From contig NZ_CP157575.1 of assembly GCF_051628905.1 (NCBI RefSeq), positions 806,001 to 870,000 of the forward strand: a DNA stretch of 64,000 bases, in the 5' to 3' direction. Each line of letters begins with the position of its first letter. Within the stretch, counting starts at the first letter, position 1. The notes under the pieces were generated by a model, which made no database searches, was not told the origin of the DNA, and was given only the letters and a program-made list of their open reading frames with translations. Shown here piece after piece: positions 57,766-64,000 of the stretch. The stretch is from Asaia sp037151935 (GTDB lineage Bacteria; Pseudomonadota; Alphaproteobacteria; Acetobacterales; Acetobacteraceae). Made by a program: the position numbers and the translations under genes.

Positions 57766-58164
57766 TTAGCGGCGGCCTCGCCCTCCAAATTCCGCCTCGA
57801 AGGAAGCCTCCAGCTCGGCGGGAGACATCGTCTCTGCCATATGGGCATGCTCTTCCTCGGTGGAGACATCCTGCAGGCCGAAGATATTCTGATCGGTCGG
57901 GATGAGATCCATGACTTCCTCGTCGACAGGCTCAGGCTCAGGCGCACGGGCGAGAGAGCGAACAATGCCATCCTTGAGTGCGCCGAGATTGACTTTTTCT
58001 TCGGCGATCTCACGCAGGGCAACGACAGGATTCTTGTCGTTATCGCGATCAAGGGTCATTTCCTCGCCGCGCGAAAGGCCACGGGCGCGCTGCGCAGCAA
58101 GGAGAACGAGCTCGAAGCGGTTCGGAACCTTTTCGATGCAATCTTCAACGGTGACGCGTGCCAT
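57766..58164 (-). CDS. rpoZ: RNA polymerase omega subunit
   Basis: Assembles with beta-prime and forms part of a ppGpp site. 132 residues from ATG 58164 (MARVTVEDCIEKVPNRFELV), preceded by GGGAAGAG. The omega core covers residues 1-65, with AAQRARGLSRG and NPVVALREIAEEKV. Residues 70-132 are an acidic, glutamate/proline-rich tail, longer than in E. coli (91) but usual in alphaproteobacteria. First in the block leading to the Rsh gene. Confidence 0.95.
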   Translation of the reverse strand: MARVTVEDCIEKVPNRFELVLLAAQRARGLSRGEEMTLDRDNDKNPVVALREIAEEKVNLGALKDGIVRSLARAPEPEPVDEEVMDLIPTDQNIFGLQDVSTEEEHAHMAETMSPAELEASFEAEFGGRGRR

Positions 58165-58410
58165 AAACTCTTCCCAACCAATATACGCAGATCCATGAGA
58201 ACTGCACCGCCTATCACAAAGTGCCCTTTCGAGCAAATATTCCCTCCATCGGACCGCACAGTGGACACAAGCTTATCGAATGCGGGAAGGCCCGGCTCGC
58301 CAGACCCAAAAAGACGACTGACGCCGCAAGATGACAAGTGGCGATAAAGCAATGATATTGCTATATTCCTGATTCAGAATTCGTTAAACCACAGTTTGAG
58401 ACTATTTTTT

Positions 58411-58440
58411 CTGTGACAACCGTGAAACGTCACAGTTTTT
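58411..58440 (+). promoter_or_regulatory. hairpin with T tract in the leader of the NYN gene
   Basis: CTGTGAC (58411-58417) and GTCACAG (58429-58435) pair with an 11-base loop and are followed at once by five T, only 17 bases before the ATG at 58457. It has terminator shape but lies upstream of a gene, so it could be an attenuator, or the inverted repeat could be an operator. The rest of this 292-base AT-rich divergent spacer shows no gene. Confidence 0.5.
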
Positions 58441-58456
58441 CTGAGATAGGTAAGAG

Positions 58457-59062
58457 ATGCTCGATAAAAATGAGAGAACTGCCGTATTTATAGATGGTTC
58501 GAGCCTCTATTATACCGCCAAGACCATCGGATTCGAAGTAGATTACAGAAGACTTCTCCGTTATTTCAAAACGAACACAAAGCTTTTGCGCGCTTATTAT
58601 TACGCAGCAATCCCGGAGACTGAAGAATATTCGCCGCTTAAGCCCCTTACCGATTGGCTGGCCTATAACGGCTTCATGCTGGTCACCAAAAACGCCCGGG
58701 AATTTACCGACCAGACAGGACGGCGCAGATTGAAGGGCAACATGGATGTCGAGCTTGCTGTCGACCTCCTGGAGCTCGCCGACCGTATCGACCATGCCGT
58801 GATTTTCAGCGGCGATGCCGATTTGCGTCGCGTCGTGGAGGCCATTCAACGCCGCGGCGTGCGCGTCACGGCTGTATCGTCTCTGCGTTCCTCCCCCCCA
58901 CTCATCGGTGACGATTTACGCCGCCAAGTCGATCAGTTTATCGAGCTGGGCGACATCGCTGGCGAGTTCACGCGACGCCAGGGTGACGCACCGGCCAGGC
59001 CTCGCGCCGCTCCGATACGTCACCCGGCCGATGTCGTGACCGACGACGAGTTCGAAGACTGA
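58457..59062 (+). CDS. NYN domain protein (LabA/DUF88 family)
   Basis: Predicted PIN-like RNase. 201 residues: the NYN domain (about 8-165) has the acidic residues in VFIDGSSLYY (about 10-19), GNMDVELAVDLLELA (about 94-108) and IFSGDADLRRVVE (about 117-129), the last being the family hallmark. The tail (170-201) is disordered, ending in acidic DDEFED. It is a common neighbour of rpoZ in alphaproteobacteria. Codons and T/A content near the start are richer in A/T than the neighbours. Confidence 0.9.
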   Translation: MLDKNERTAVFIDGSSLYYTAKTIGFEVDYRRLLRYFKTNTKLLRAYYYAAIPETEEYSPLKPLTDWLAYNGFMLVTKNAREFTDQTGRRRLKGNMDVELAVDLLELADRIDHAVIFSGDADLRRVVEAIQRRGVRVTAVSSLRSSPPLIGDDLRRQVDQFIELGDIAGEFTRRQGDAPARPRAAPIRHPADVVTDDEFED

Positions 59063-59080
59063 TACGCTTCTTCCGGTTCA

Positions 59081-59557
59081 ATGACTCTCCCAACCATGGA
59101 CTGTATAGCACTCAGCCTCAAAAAGGCCTGCGTTCTCGTCGTTAGTCTCGCCGGCATCACGCCCGTCCTGCGCGACGGAATCGAAACACAGATGCGCAAG
59201 CAAGTCACTCGGACGCAGGATCTAAGCATTGTCTTTCATCACCTCGAAGGGGCCAGACCGGACCTCCCGGTCTGGCCTGCGACGCCGGATGCCAAAGCGG
59301 TCAACCTGACCGAATTGCTCGCATCCCTAATCAATCTGAAACTGGTGGTCACGTTCGGTGTCGCAGCGCACCTCTCCACTCTCGACGCCTATGGCATTGG
59401 ATGGGCGCGCGTCCCTTTCCGCCCCGGCAGAATAACCGCCCTGCCTGACGGACTGGTGTTGGTCAATTTTCCTGTCGTGCATGGGAAACATGTTGACACA
59501 ATAGATCAGCTACTCGCACAGATACCCCCCGCTCTCGGAGCGGCGCTGTCGGTTTAG
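59081..59557 (+). CDS. degenerate uracil-DNA-glycosylase-like protein
   Basis: 158 residues. The C-terminal part, KLVVTFGVAAHLSTLDAYGI then LPDGLVLVNFPVVHGKH, follows the pattern of family 4/5 uracil-DNA glycosylases (alGriAh and lv-sYHPSrqN), but the HPS-type catalytic motif is PVVHG here, and the N-terminal cluster motifs are not seen. It is shorter than the usual 200 residues. A UDG-family gene beside the NYN gene is common in alphaproteobacteria, so this may be a decayed or repurposed copy. ATG 59081 has no clear ribosome binding site. The assignment is weak. Confidence 0.5.
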   Translation: MTLPTMDCIALSLKKACVLVVSLAGITPVLRDGIETQMRKQVTRTQDLSIVFHHLEGARPDLPVWPATPDAKAVNLTELLASLINLKLVVTFGVAAHLSTLDAYGIGWARVPFRPGRITALPDGLVLVNFPVVHGKHVDTIDQLLAQIPPALGAALSV

Positions 59558-59630
59558 CCCCCCGGGCCCGCAACCTGTGTCACGTCGGTGCTTTAGTCAG
59601 CAGCACAGTGCATGAAAAGGTATGACGAGC

Positions 59631-60521
59631 ATGACGGAACAAAAGATCGGCTTTATCGGCTACGGCGCAATGGGCGCGCTCATGGGCAAGAACCTCAGAA
59701 AGGCCGGTTACGGCGTGAGTGCCTACACCCCGTCTGGGCGTCAGCAGGATGCTGAGACACCGGTGGTGAAAACGGCCTCGGCGCTCGCTGCGCAATCGGA
59801 TATTCTCATCCTCTGCGTTCCCAATGACGCCGCCATCTTTGCTGCGGTCGAGGGAGCCGAGGGCGTGCTGGCAGGCGCCCGCGCCGGCACGCTCATCCTC
59901 AACACCAGCACGATCTCGCCAGAAGCCACAGAAAGGCTCGACGCCCTGGCCCGGAGCAAGGAACTGCGCTTTGTCGACTCTCCGATGTCCGGCAGCACAC
60001 CCGAGGCCGAAAAAGGAGAGCTGGTGATGCTGGTCGGCGCCTCGCATGACGACCTTGAGGCGGCTCGCCCCGTCTTGAGCGCCATTGGCAAGTTGAGCAT
60101 TCATGCGGGGGCCGTCGGTGCGGGAACCAAGCTGAAGCTCGTTATCAACGGCATCATGGGCGCCACCCTCAACGTCATCGCCGAGGCTGTAGGATATGGG
60201 CTGTCGAGCGGTCTTGATCGCGCGATGCTGTATGAAGCGCTTGCACAGGTCGCCGTGGTCTCTCCTCATCACAAGCGCAAGCTGGCCAGTGCCGAGCGCG
60301 GTGACTTCACGGCCCAGTTTCCGACACGTCTGATGTCAAAAGACATGGGGCTGCTCGTCTCGGCGGCGCGCAGCACGCACGCCTTCTGCCCGTCCATCGC
60401 CGTCGCCGATCAGGCGCTCGCGCTCTCGAGCAAACGCCACGCCAATGACGATTACGCCGCGCTTCTGGGCGCGATCGAAAAAAGCGTGGTGTATCAGCCA
60501 GACCCTACCGAAAAAGCCTGA
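59631..60521 (+). CDS. beta-hydroxyacid dehydrogenase family oxidoreductase
   Basis: NAD(P)-dependent enzyme of the 3-hydroxyisobutyrate/tartronate semialdehyde/glyoxylate reductase family. 296 residues from ATG 59631; ATG 59622 is an alternative. Rossmann motif IGFIGYGAMGALMGKNL at the start, substrate segment DSPMSGSTPEAEKGEL (about 120-135), catalytic Lys in GTKLKLVINGIM (about 168-180), and the C-terminal helical dimer domain. Substrate cannot be told; the plant-like GLYR branch for succinic semialdehyde/glyoxylate is plausible. Confidence 0.85.
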   Translation: MTEQKIGFIGYGAMGALMGKNLRKAGYGVSAYTPSGRQQDAETPVVKTASALAAQSDILILCVPNDAAIFAAVEGAEGVLAGARAGTLILNTSTISPEATERLDALARSKELRFVDSPMSGSTPEAEKGELVMLVGASHDDLEAARPVLSAIGKLSIHAGAVGAGTKLKLVINGIMGATLNVIAEAVGYGLSSGLDRAMLYEALAQVAVVSPHHKRKLASAERGDFTAQFPTRLMSKDMGLLVSAARSTHAFCPSIAVADQALALSSKRHANDDYAALLGAIEKSVVYQPDPTEKA

Positions 60522-60536
60522 TCGCCGACCAGCGCC

Positions 60537-60557
60537 GACGGGTTGACGAAACCCGTC
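60537..60557. other. hairpin upstream of sodB
   Basis: GACGGGTT and AACCCGTC form an eight-base stem with a GACGA loop, 16 bases past the dehydrogenase stop. No T tract. It could end the upstream transcript weakly or, since TTGACG lies in it, overlap the sodB promoter. Confidence 0.4.
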
Positions 60558-60629
60558 CGGCACCATAGCTGCCTTGTGAGACCAAGCAGCTCCGCTTTGT
60601 CCCCACCATGATAGTCCAGGAGACGCACC

Positions 60630-61238
60630 ATGGCTTTCGAACTGCCGTCCCTCCCCTACCAGACCAGCGCCCTTGCCGCTTCGGGCATGTGCCAGGAAAC
60701 CCTTGAGCTGCATCACGGCAAGCACCATCAGGCCTATGTCACGGCGCTCAACGGCTTTGTCGAAGCCAAGCCGGAGCTTCAGGGCAAGAGCCTCGAAGAA
60801 ATCATTCTCGCCGTGAAGGGCGACGCCGCTCAGGCCCCCGTCTTCAACAATGCGGGTCAGCACTGGAACCACATCCTGTTCTGGAAGAACCTCGCCCCGA
60901 CTGGCGGCCAGGTGCCCTCCAAGCTCGCCGCCAAGATCGATTCCGATCTGGGTGGTCTCGATGCGTTCAAGGCTTCTTTCAAGCAGGCGGCGATCTCGCA
61001 GTTCGGTTCGGGCTGGGCATGGCTCGTTCTCGGCGCCGATGGCAAGCTCGCCGTCACCAAGACCGCCAATGGCTCAAACCCGCTCGCTGAAGGCCAGGGC
61101 CGCGCGCTGCTCGGTCTGGATGTGTGGGAACACGCCTATTATCTGGACTTCCGCAATCGTCGTCCCGACTACATCACGAACTATCTCGACAAGCTCGCCA
61201 ATTACGAGTTTGCCGAAGCGGAACTCCTTTCCGCCTGA
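60630..61238 (+). CDS. sodB: superoxide dismutase, Fe type
   Basis: Dismutates superoxide in the cytoplasm. 202 residues. Metal ligands: His27-region in LHHGKHHQAYV, His in NAGQHWNHILFWK, and Asp/His in LGLDVWEHAYYLDF. The glutamine next to WNH (GQHWNH) is in the place typical of iron enzymes, while Mn enzymes carry it later. GGAG lies before ATG 60630. Ended by a clear terminator. Confidence 0.95.
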   Translation: MAFELPSLPYQTSALAASGMCQETLELHHGKHHQAYVTALNGFVEAKPELQGKSLEEIILAVKGDAAQAPVFNNAGQHWNHILFWKNLAPTGGQVPSKLAAKIDSDLGGLDAFKASFKQAAISQFGSGWAWLVLGADGKLAVTKTANGSNPLAEGQGRALLGLDVWEHAYYLDFRNRRPDYITNYLDKLANYEFAEAELLSA

Positions 61239-61260
61239 TTCCGCAAGGGCTCAACAAAAA

Positions 61261-61290
61261 ACCGGCTTCCTTGCGGAGGCCGGTTTTTTT
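61261..61290 (+). terminator. intrinsic terminator after sodB (bidirectional)
   Basis: ACCGGCTTCC and GGAGGCCGGT pair around TTGC and are followed by seven T; the left side is preceded by six A, so it can also serve the convergent yajC. One G-T or bulge lies in the stem. Confidence 0.92.
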
Positions 61291-61312
61291 GTTTCTGCCG
61301 CCTGGATCAGAG

Positions 61313-61627
61313 TTATTTGGCAGCCTTGCCGCCATCATTGGCAGGCTTTGCCGTGCTGGTCAGCACCTGCGACACGTTCTCACGCATCAGCTGGATCTTC
61401 ACGCCGGGAGCGATCTCGACCTCGATCTCCTTGGTGCCTTCGCGTGAGAGCTGCACCGTGCCGATAATACCGCCGCTGGTCACAATCCGGTCACCACGAC
61501 GCAAGGCGTTGAGCTGTGCTTTAAGCTCTTTCTGACGCGACTGCTGCGGGCGAATGAGGACGAAATAAAACACGACGAACACGAGGATCATCGGGAGGAA
61601 TGAGATAATCCCGCTGTTGGCGAGCAT
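61313..61627 (-). CDS. yajC: preprotein translocase subunit YajC
   Basis: Small single-helix membrane protein of the SecDF-YajC export complex. 104 residues: helix at about 8-27 (IISFLPMILVFVVFYFVLI in part), then the conserved RPQQSRQKELKAQLNALRRG and VTSGGIIGTV, and a basic tail. secD and secF are not in this window. ATG 61627; divergent from the DUF815 gene. Confidence 0.95.
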   Translation of the reverse strand: MLANSGIISFLPMILVFVVFYFVLIRPQQSRQKELKAQLNALRRGDRIVTSGGIIGTVQLSREGTKEIEVEIAPGVKIQLMRENVSQVLTSTAKPANDGGKAAK

Positions 61628-61749
61628 GCGTTTCTTCCATATGTCGATAGATAAGGGACCGGACGCGCCCGAAAGCCAGCCCGATTGGCCCGGACCATAA
61701 TAGGTCGCGCCCGCTCGTCAAGCATAGCCACGGAGCAAGGGACCACCCG

Positions 61750-62592
61750 ATGGACGCCGTTCTGATCGAAAAACTCGACCGTATCGCCAACGCGCTTGAG
61801 CGCCTGTCACCCATTCCTGCCAGCCCGGCGACACTCGAAGGCAACGATGCCTTCATGTGGCAGGGCAGCGCCGCAACGCTACGTGCTGTGGCTCAGGTTC
61901 AGGGCGTCGATCTCTCCCTGCTGCGCGGCATCGACCGTCAGACAAGGCTCGTCCTTGAGAATACACGCCATTTTGCGGCGGGCCGAAGCGGCAACAACGT
62001 CATGCTCTGGGGAGCGCGGGGCATGGGCAAATCCTCACTGGTCAAGGCCTGCTTTGCCGAAGCCAATCGAGCGCATCCCCACGCACTGGTGCTGATCGAG
62101 ATCCAGCGAGACGACCTCTCCACCCTGCCCCGGCTTCTGGATATTCTGCGCGCCCAGCCCAGACGCTGTATCGTGTTCTGCGACGATCTCTCTTTCGAGA
62201 CGCAGGACGCCGATTACAAATCGCTCAAATCGGTTCTCGATGGTGGCATCATGGGGCGACCGGAGAATGTGCTGTTCTACGCCACCTCGAACCGGCGCCA
62301 TCTGATGCCGCGCGACATGATGGAAAACGAGAGCGGCAGCGCCATCAACCCGCAGGAAGCCGTTGAAGAAAAAGTCTCATTGTCAGACCGCTTCGGACTC
62401 TGGATTGGCGTGCATGGCTGCAACCAGGAAACCTACCTCGCCATCGTCGATGGATATGCGGCCCATCGCAGGCTCGAAATATCAAAAGAGGCCCTGCATC
62501 GCCATGCGCTGGAATGGGCCATGGAGCGCGGCGGCCGCTCGGGGCGCGTTGCCGCCCAGTTCATCGATCATCTGAGCGCAACGCTCGGGTAA
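61750..62592 (+). CDS. DUF815 family ATPase
   Basis: AAA+-like P-loop protein conserved next to yajC in alphaproteobacteria; function unknown. 280 residues: Walker A GARGMGKSSL (about 88-97), Walker B RCIVFCDDLSF (about 139-149), sensor ATSNRRHLMPRD (about 178-189), SLSDRFGLWI (arginine finger region, about 213-222). No membrane helix. AAGGGA lies before ATG 61750. Its 3' side is closed by the terminator of the facing TonB receptor. Confidence 0.9.
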   Translation: MDAVLIEKLDRIANALERLSPIPASPATLEGNDAFMWQGSAATLRAVAQVQGVDLSLLRGIDRQTRLVLENTRHFAAGRSGNNVMLWGARGMGKSSLVKACFAEANRAHPHALVLIEIQRDDLSTLPRLLDILRAQPRRCIVFCDDLSFETQDADYKSLKSVLDGGIMGRPENVLFYATSNRRHLMPRDMMENESGSAINPQEAVEEKVSLSDRFGLWIGVHGCNQETYLAIVDGYAAHRRLEISKEALHRHALEWAMERGGRSGRVAAQFIDHLSATLG

Positions 62593-62607
62593 AGAATAAC
62601 AGGTGAT

Positions 62608-62641
62608 AAAAAAACCGGGATGGCGAAGCACCAGCCCGGTT
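62608..62641 (-). terminator. intrinsic terminator of TonB receptor gene
   Basis: Reading minus, AACCGGG/CCCGGTT arms (62613-62641) enclose an inner TGG/CCA pairing, and seven T follow. It lies 70 bases past the receptor stop and 16 past the DUF815 stop. Confidence 0.75.
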
Positions 62642-62710
62642 CGTGAGAGATTTTAGACATTACAGAGGCGTACGGGATCGGAAAAGCCGGTCCCGCATGT
62701 CCTGCTGCGA

Positions 62711-64000
62711 TCAGAACGTCGCGTTCAGGCGACCATAGTAATAGGCGCCGTAGATCGGGATACCGGAGGAATCGGTGTCGTAGATCTTCGGACCCAGATA
62801 GTTGGTGATCGGGTTCACGTGGCGTGGGCGCTGATTGAAGATGTTGTTCGCGCCAATGGCGAAGTGCCAGTGCTCGGTAAAGCGATAGCCCACTTCAAGA
62901 TCCGTCAGCCAGGCCGGGGTATTCTTGAACTCGGCCCATTCGGTGTTGGAGTATTTGAGTGCAGTCGGCGCCAGATCTTCATAGGTGAGCAGCGACTTCG
63001 TCTCGCCGTAACGGGTCTGACGCAGGTTCACGTCCCACTGATGGTAGGTCCAATAAGCATTCAGGATCAGCTTGCTGCGTGGTGAGCCCGTGGTGAGATA
63101 GCCCACCGTCTGCGCATTGGCCGCAGGGTCGCCGAAGGCGTTGGTATTGATATGGCTGATGCGGGTCCGGTTGAGGTTGAGCATCGCGCTCAGATTAAGC
63201 GTGCCGTAGCGGTGCAGGTGCAACAGGTAATCGGATTGCAGATCGAGACCCTGCGTACGCGTGCTGGCCACGTTTGCAAAGTAGTTGGCGGTCACGTTAT
63301 CCAGTTCGATCCCGCTGGGCAGGTTTACGCCGGTCAATGCAATAGCATTGAGCGCCGTCTGGTCGTTGACGGTGGCTGAACCGATGATGCGGTCACGGAT
63401 GTTGATCTGATAGACATCCACCGAGACATGCCAGTCCTTCAACGGCTCGGCGATAATGCCACCTTCGGCGCTGGTCGATCTTTCCGGCTTCAGGCGCTGT
63501 GCCCCGATTGACTGACCAGCGGCGCCAACCGTCTGAAGCAGCCCCGAAGCACCGGTCGGCGACACGTTAAGCGCCGAGTAATACTGCTCGGGCATGGTCG
63601 GCGCACGGAAACCGTTGCTGATCGTGCCACGGATCGCCAGCTTGCTGGTGATGTCATACCGCGTCGTGACCTTGCCGTTCTCGGTGTTACCCATATCGGT
63701 GTAGTGCTCGAAGCGCCCGGCGAAATCGAGATCCCAGTGCGGCAGCGGGTGAAAATCGCCATCCAGATAGCCAGCCCAGATATTACGCTGCCACTGCCCC
63801 GCATTCTGTGGCGTCAGACCGGCAAAGCCCTGCGTGCCGCCCAGTTCATATGAAGCAGGCTCGCCCGCCTTGATCTTGTACATTTCCAGACGATGCTCGG
63901 CACCGAAGGCCAGCGTCATCGGCACGACATCGGCAATGCGGAAATTGCGTCGCGCGTCGAAATTGCTGGTCCACTGGGCGAGCGAATAGCTCTGGGCGCG
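62711..64000 (-). CDS. TonB-dependent receptor, 5' end beyond window
   Basis: Outer membrane active transporter, C-terminal 429 residues only. The frame is open to the right edge; it has the alternating beta-barrel pattern, RGTISNGFRAPTMPEQYY (the typical FRAP segment of receptor barrels), YQINIRDRIIGSA, ANNIFNQRPR and a C-terminal phenylalanine (GRLNATF). The plug domain, TonB box and signal peptide lie outside. The substrate cannot be named; siderophore, metal or sugar are all possible. A strong terminator follows. Confidence 0.93.
   Translation of the reverse strand, partial: RAQSYSLAQWTSNFDARRNFRIADVVPMTLAFGAEHRLEMYKIKAGEPASYELGGTQGFAGLTPQNAGQWQRNIWAGYLDGDFHPLPHWDLDFAGRFEHYTDMGNTENGKVTTRYDITSKLAIRGTISNGFRAPTMPEQYYSALNVSPTGASGLLQTVGAAGQSIGAQRLKPERSTSAEGGIIAEPLKDWHVSVDVYQINIRDRIIGSATVNDQTALNAIALTGVNLPSGIELDNVTANYFANVASTRTQGLDLQSDYLLHLHRYGTLNLSAMLNLNRTRISHINTNAFGDPAANAQTVGYLTTGSPRSKLILNAYWTYHQWDVNLRQTRYGETKSLLTYEDLAPTALKYSNTEWAEFKNTPAWLTDLEVGYRFTEHWHFAIGANNIFNQRPRHVNPITNYLGPKIYDTDSSGIPIYGAYYYGRLNATF

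Overview
The window reads as a chromosomal segment of an alphaproteobacterium, most likely an acetic acid bacterium (Acetobacteraceae). This rests on the DUF1150/small heat shock protein pair, lpxI in place of lpxH, a complex-I NDUFA9-like reductase, RNase D without HRDC, an ancestral-type single Rsh beside rpoZ, and the fairly GC-rich coding sequence. The genus cannot be fixed from sequence alone. Almost everything is core housekeeping. No prophage, insertion sequence, CRISPR array, rRNA or origin was seen, and no stretch longer than about 300 bases lacks a gene.

Layout. 1-6114: amn (cut by the left edge) and a small divergent gene share a short intergenic region that holds a perfect 28-bp palindrome. 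A tripartite efflux operon follows (MFS pump, HlyD adaptor, NodT-type outer membrane lipoprotein); its third gene carries an in-frame amber codon. 6025-13043: an alpha-2-macroglobulin/PBP1C operon. 13208-21442 (minus): a sugar 1-dehydrogenase-like gene, gltD-gltB (glutamate synthase) and an NDUFA9-like reductase. 21555-27474 (plus): tRNA-Leu(CAG), rnd, and the lipopolysaccharide supply/transport operon kdsD-lptC-lptA-lptB-rpoN. 27501-28714 (minus): hsp20-DUF1150-ridA, with a sigma-32-like promoter and a ROSE-like RNA thermometer. 28902-31195 (plus): def-fmt-truA. 31218-33807 (minus): dapD-dapE-membrane protein. 33946-35052 (plus): a GGDEF-like protein with a degenerate active site.

35053-39270 (minus) is the rpmH-rnpA-yidD-yidC-engB-argB operon. 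It is divergent from a 70-residue protein that looks like a stand-alone histidine-kinase dimerisation domain. 39677-58164 is a nearly unbroken minus-strand block: rpoZ, relA/spoT, acpS, lepB, rnc, era, pyrH, frr, uppS, cdsA, dxr, rseP, bamA, skp, lpxD, fabZ, lpxA, lpxI, gloA. It combines stringent response, ribosome and RNA maturation, protein export, isoprenoid and phospholipid precursors, and outer membrane/lipid A assembly. 58457-64000 holds a NYN-domain protein, a degenerate uracil-DNA-glycosylase-like gene, a beta-hydroxyacid dehydrogenase, sodB, yajC, a DUF815 ATPase, and a TonB-dependent receptor cut by the right edge.

Together the genes build and maintain the envelope: lipid A and Kdo supply, the Lpt bridge, BamA with Skp, YidC, and PBP1C with its macroglobulin partner. 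The most unusual items are the Zur-like palindrome over a start codon, the ROSE-like hairpin before hsp20, the amber-interrupted efflux lipoprotein, the macroglobulin without a thioester, the orphan DHp-like mini-protein and the degenerate GGDEF and uracil-glycosylase relatives. I did not find a clearly new multi-gene system.
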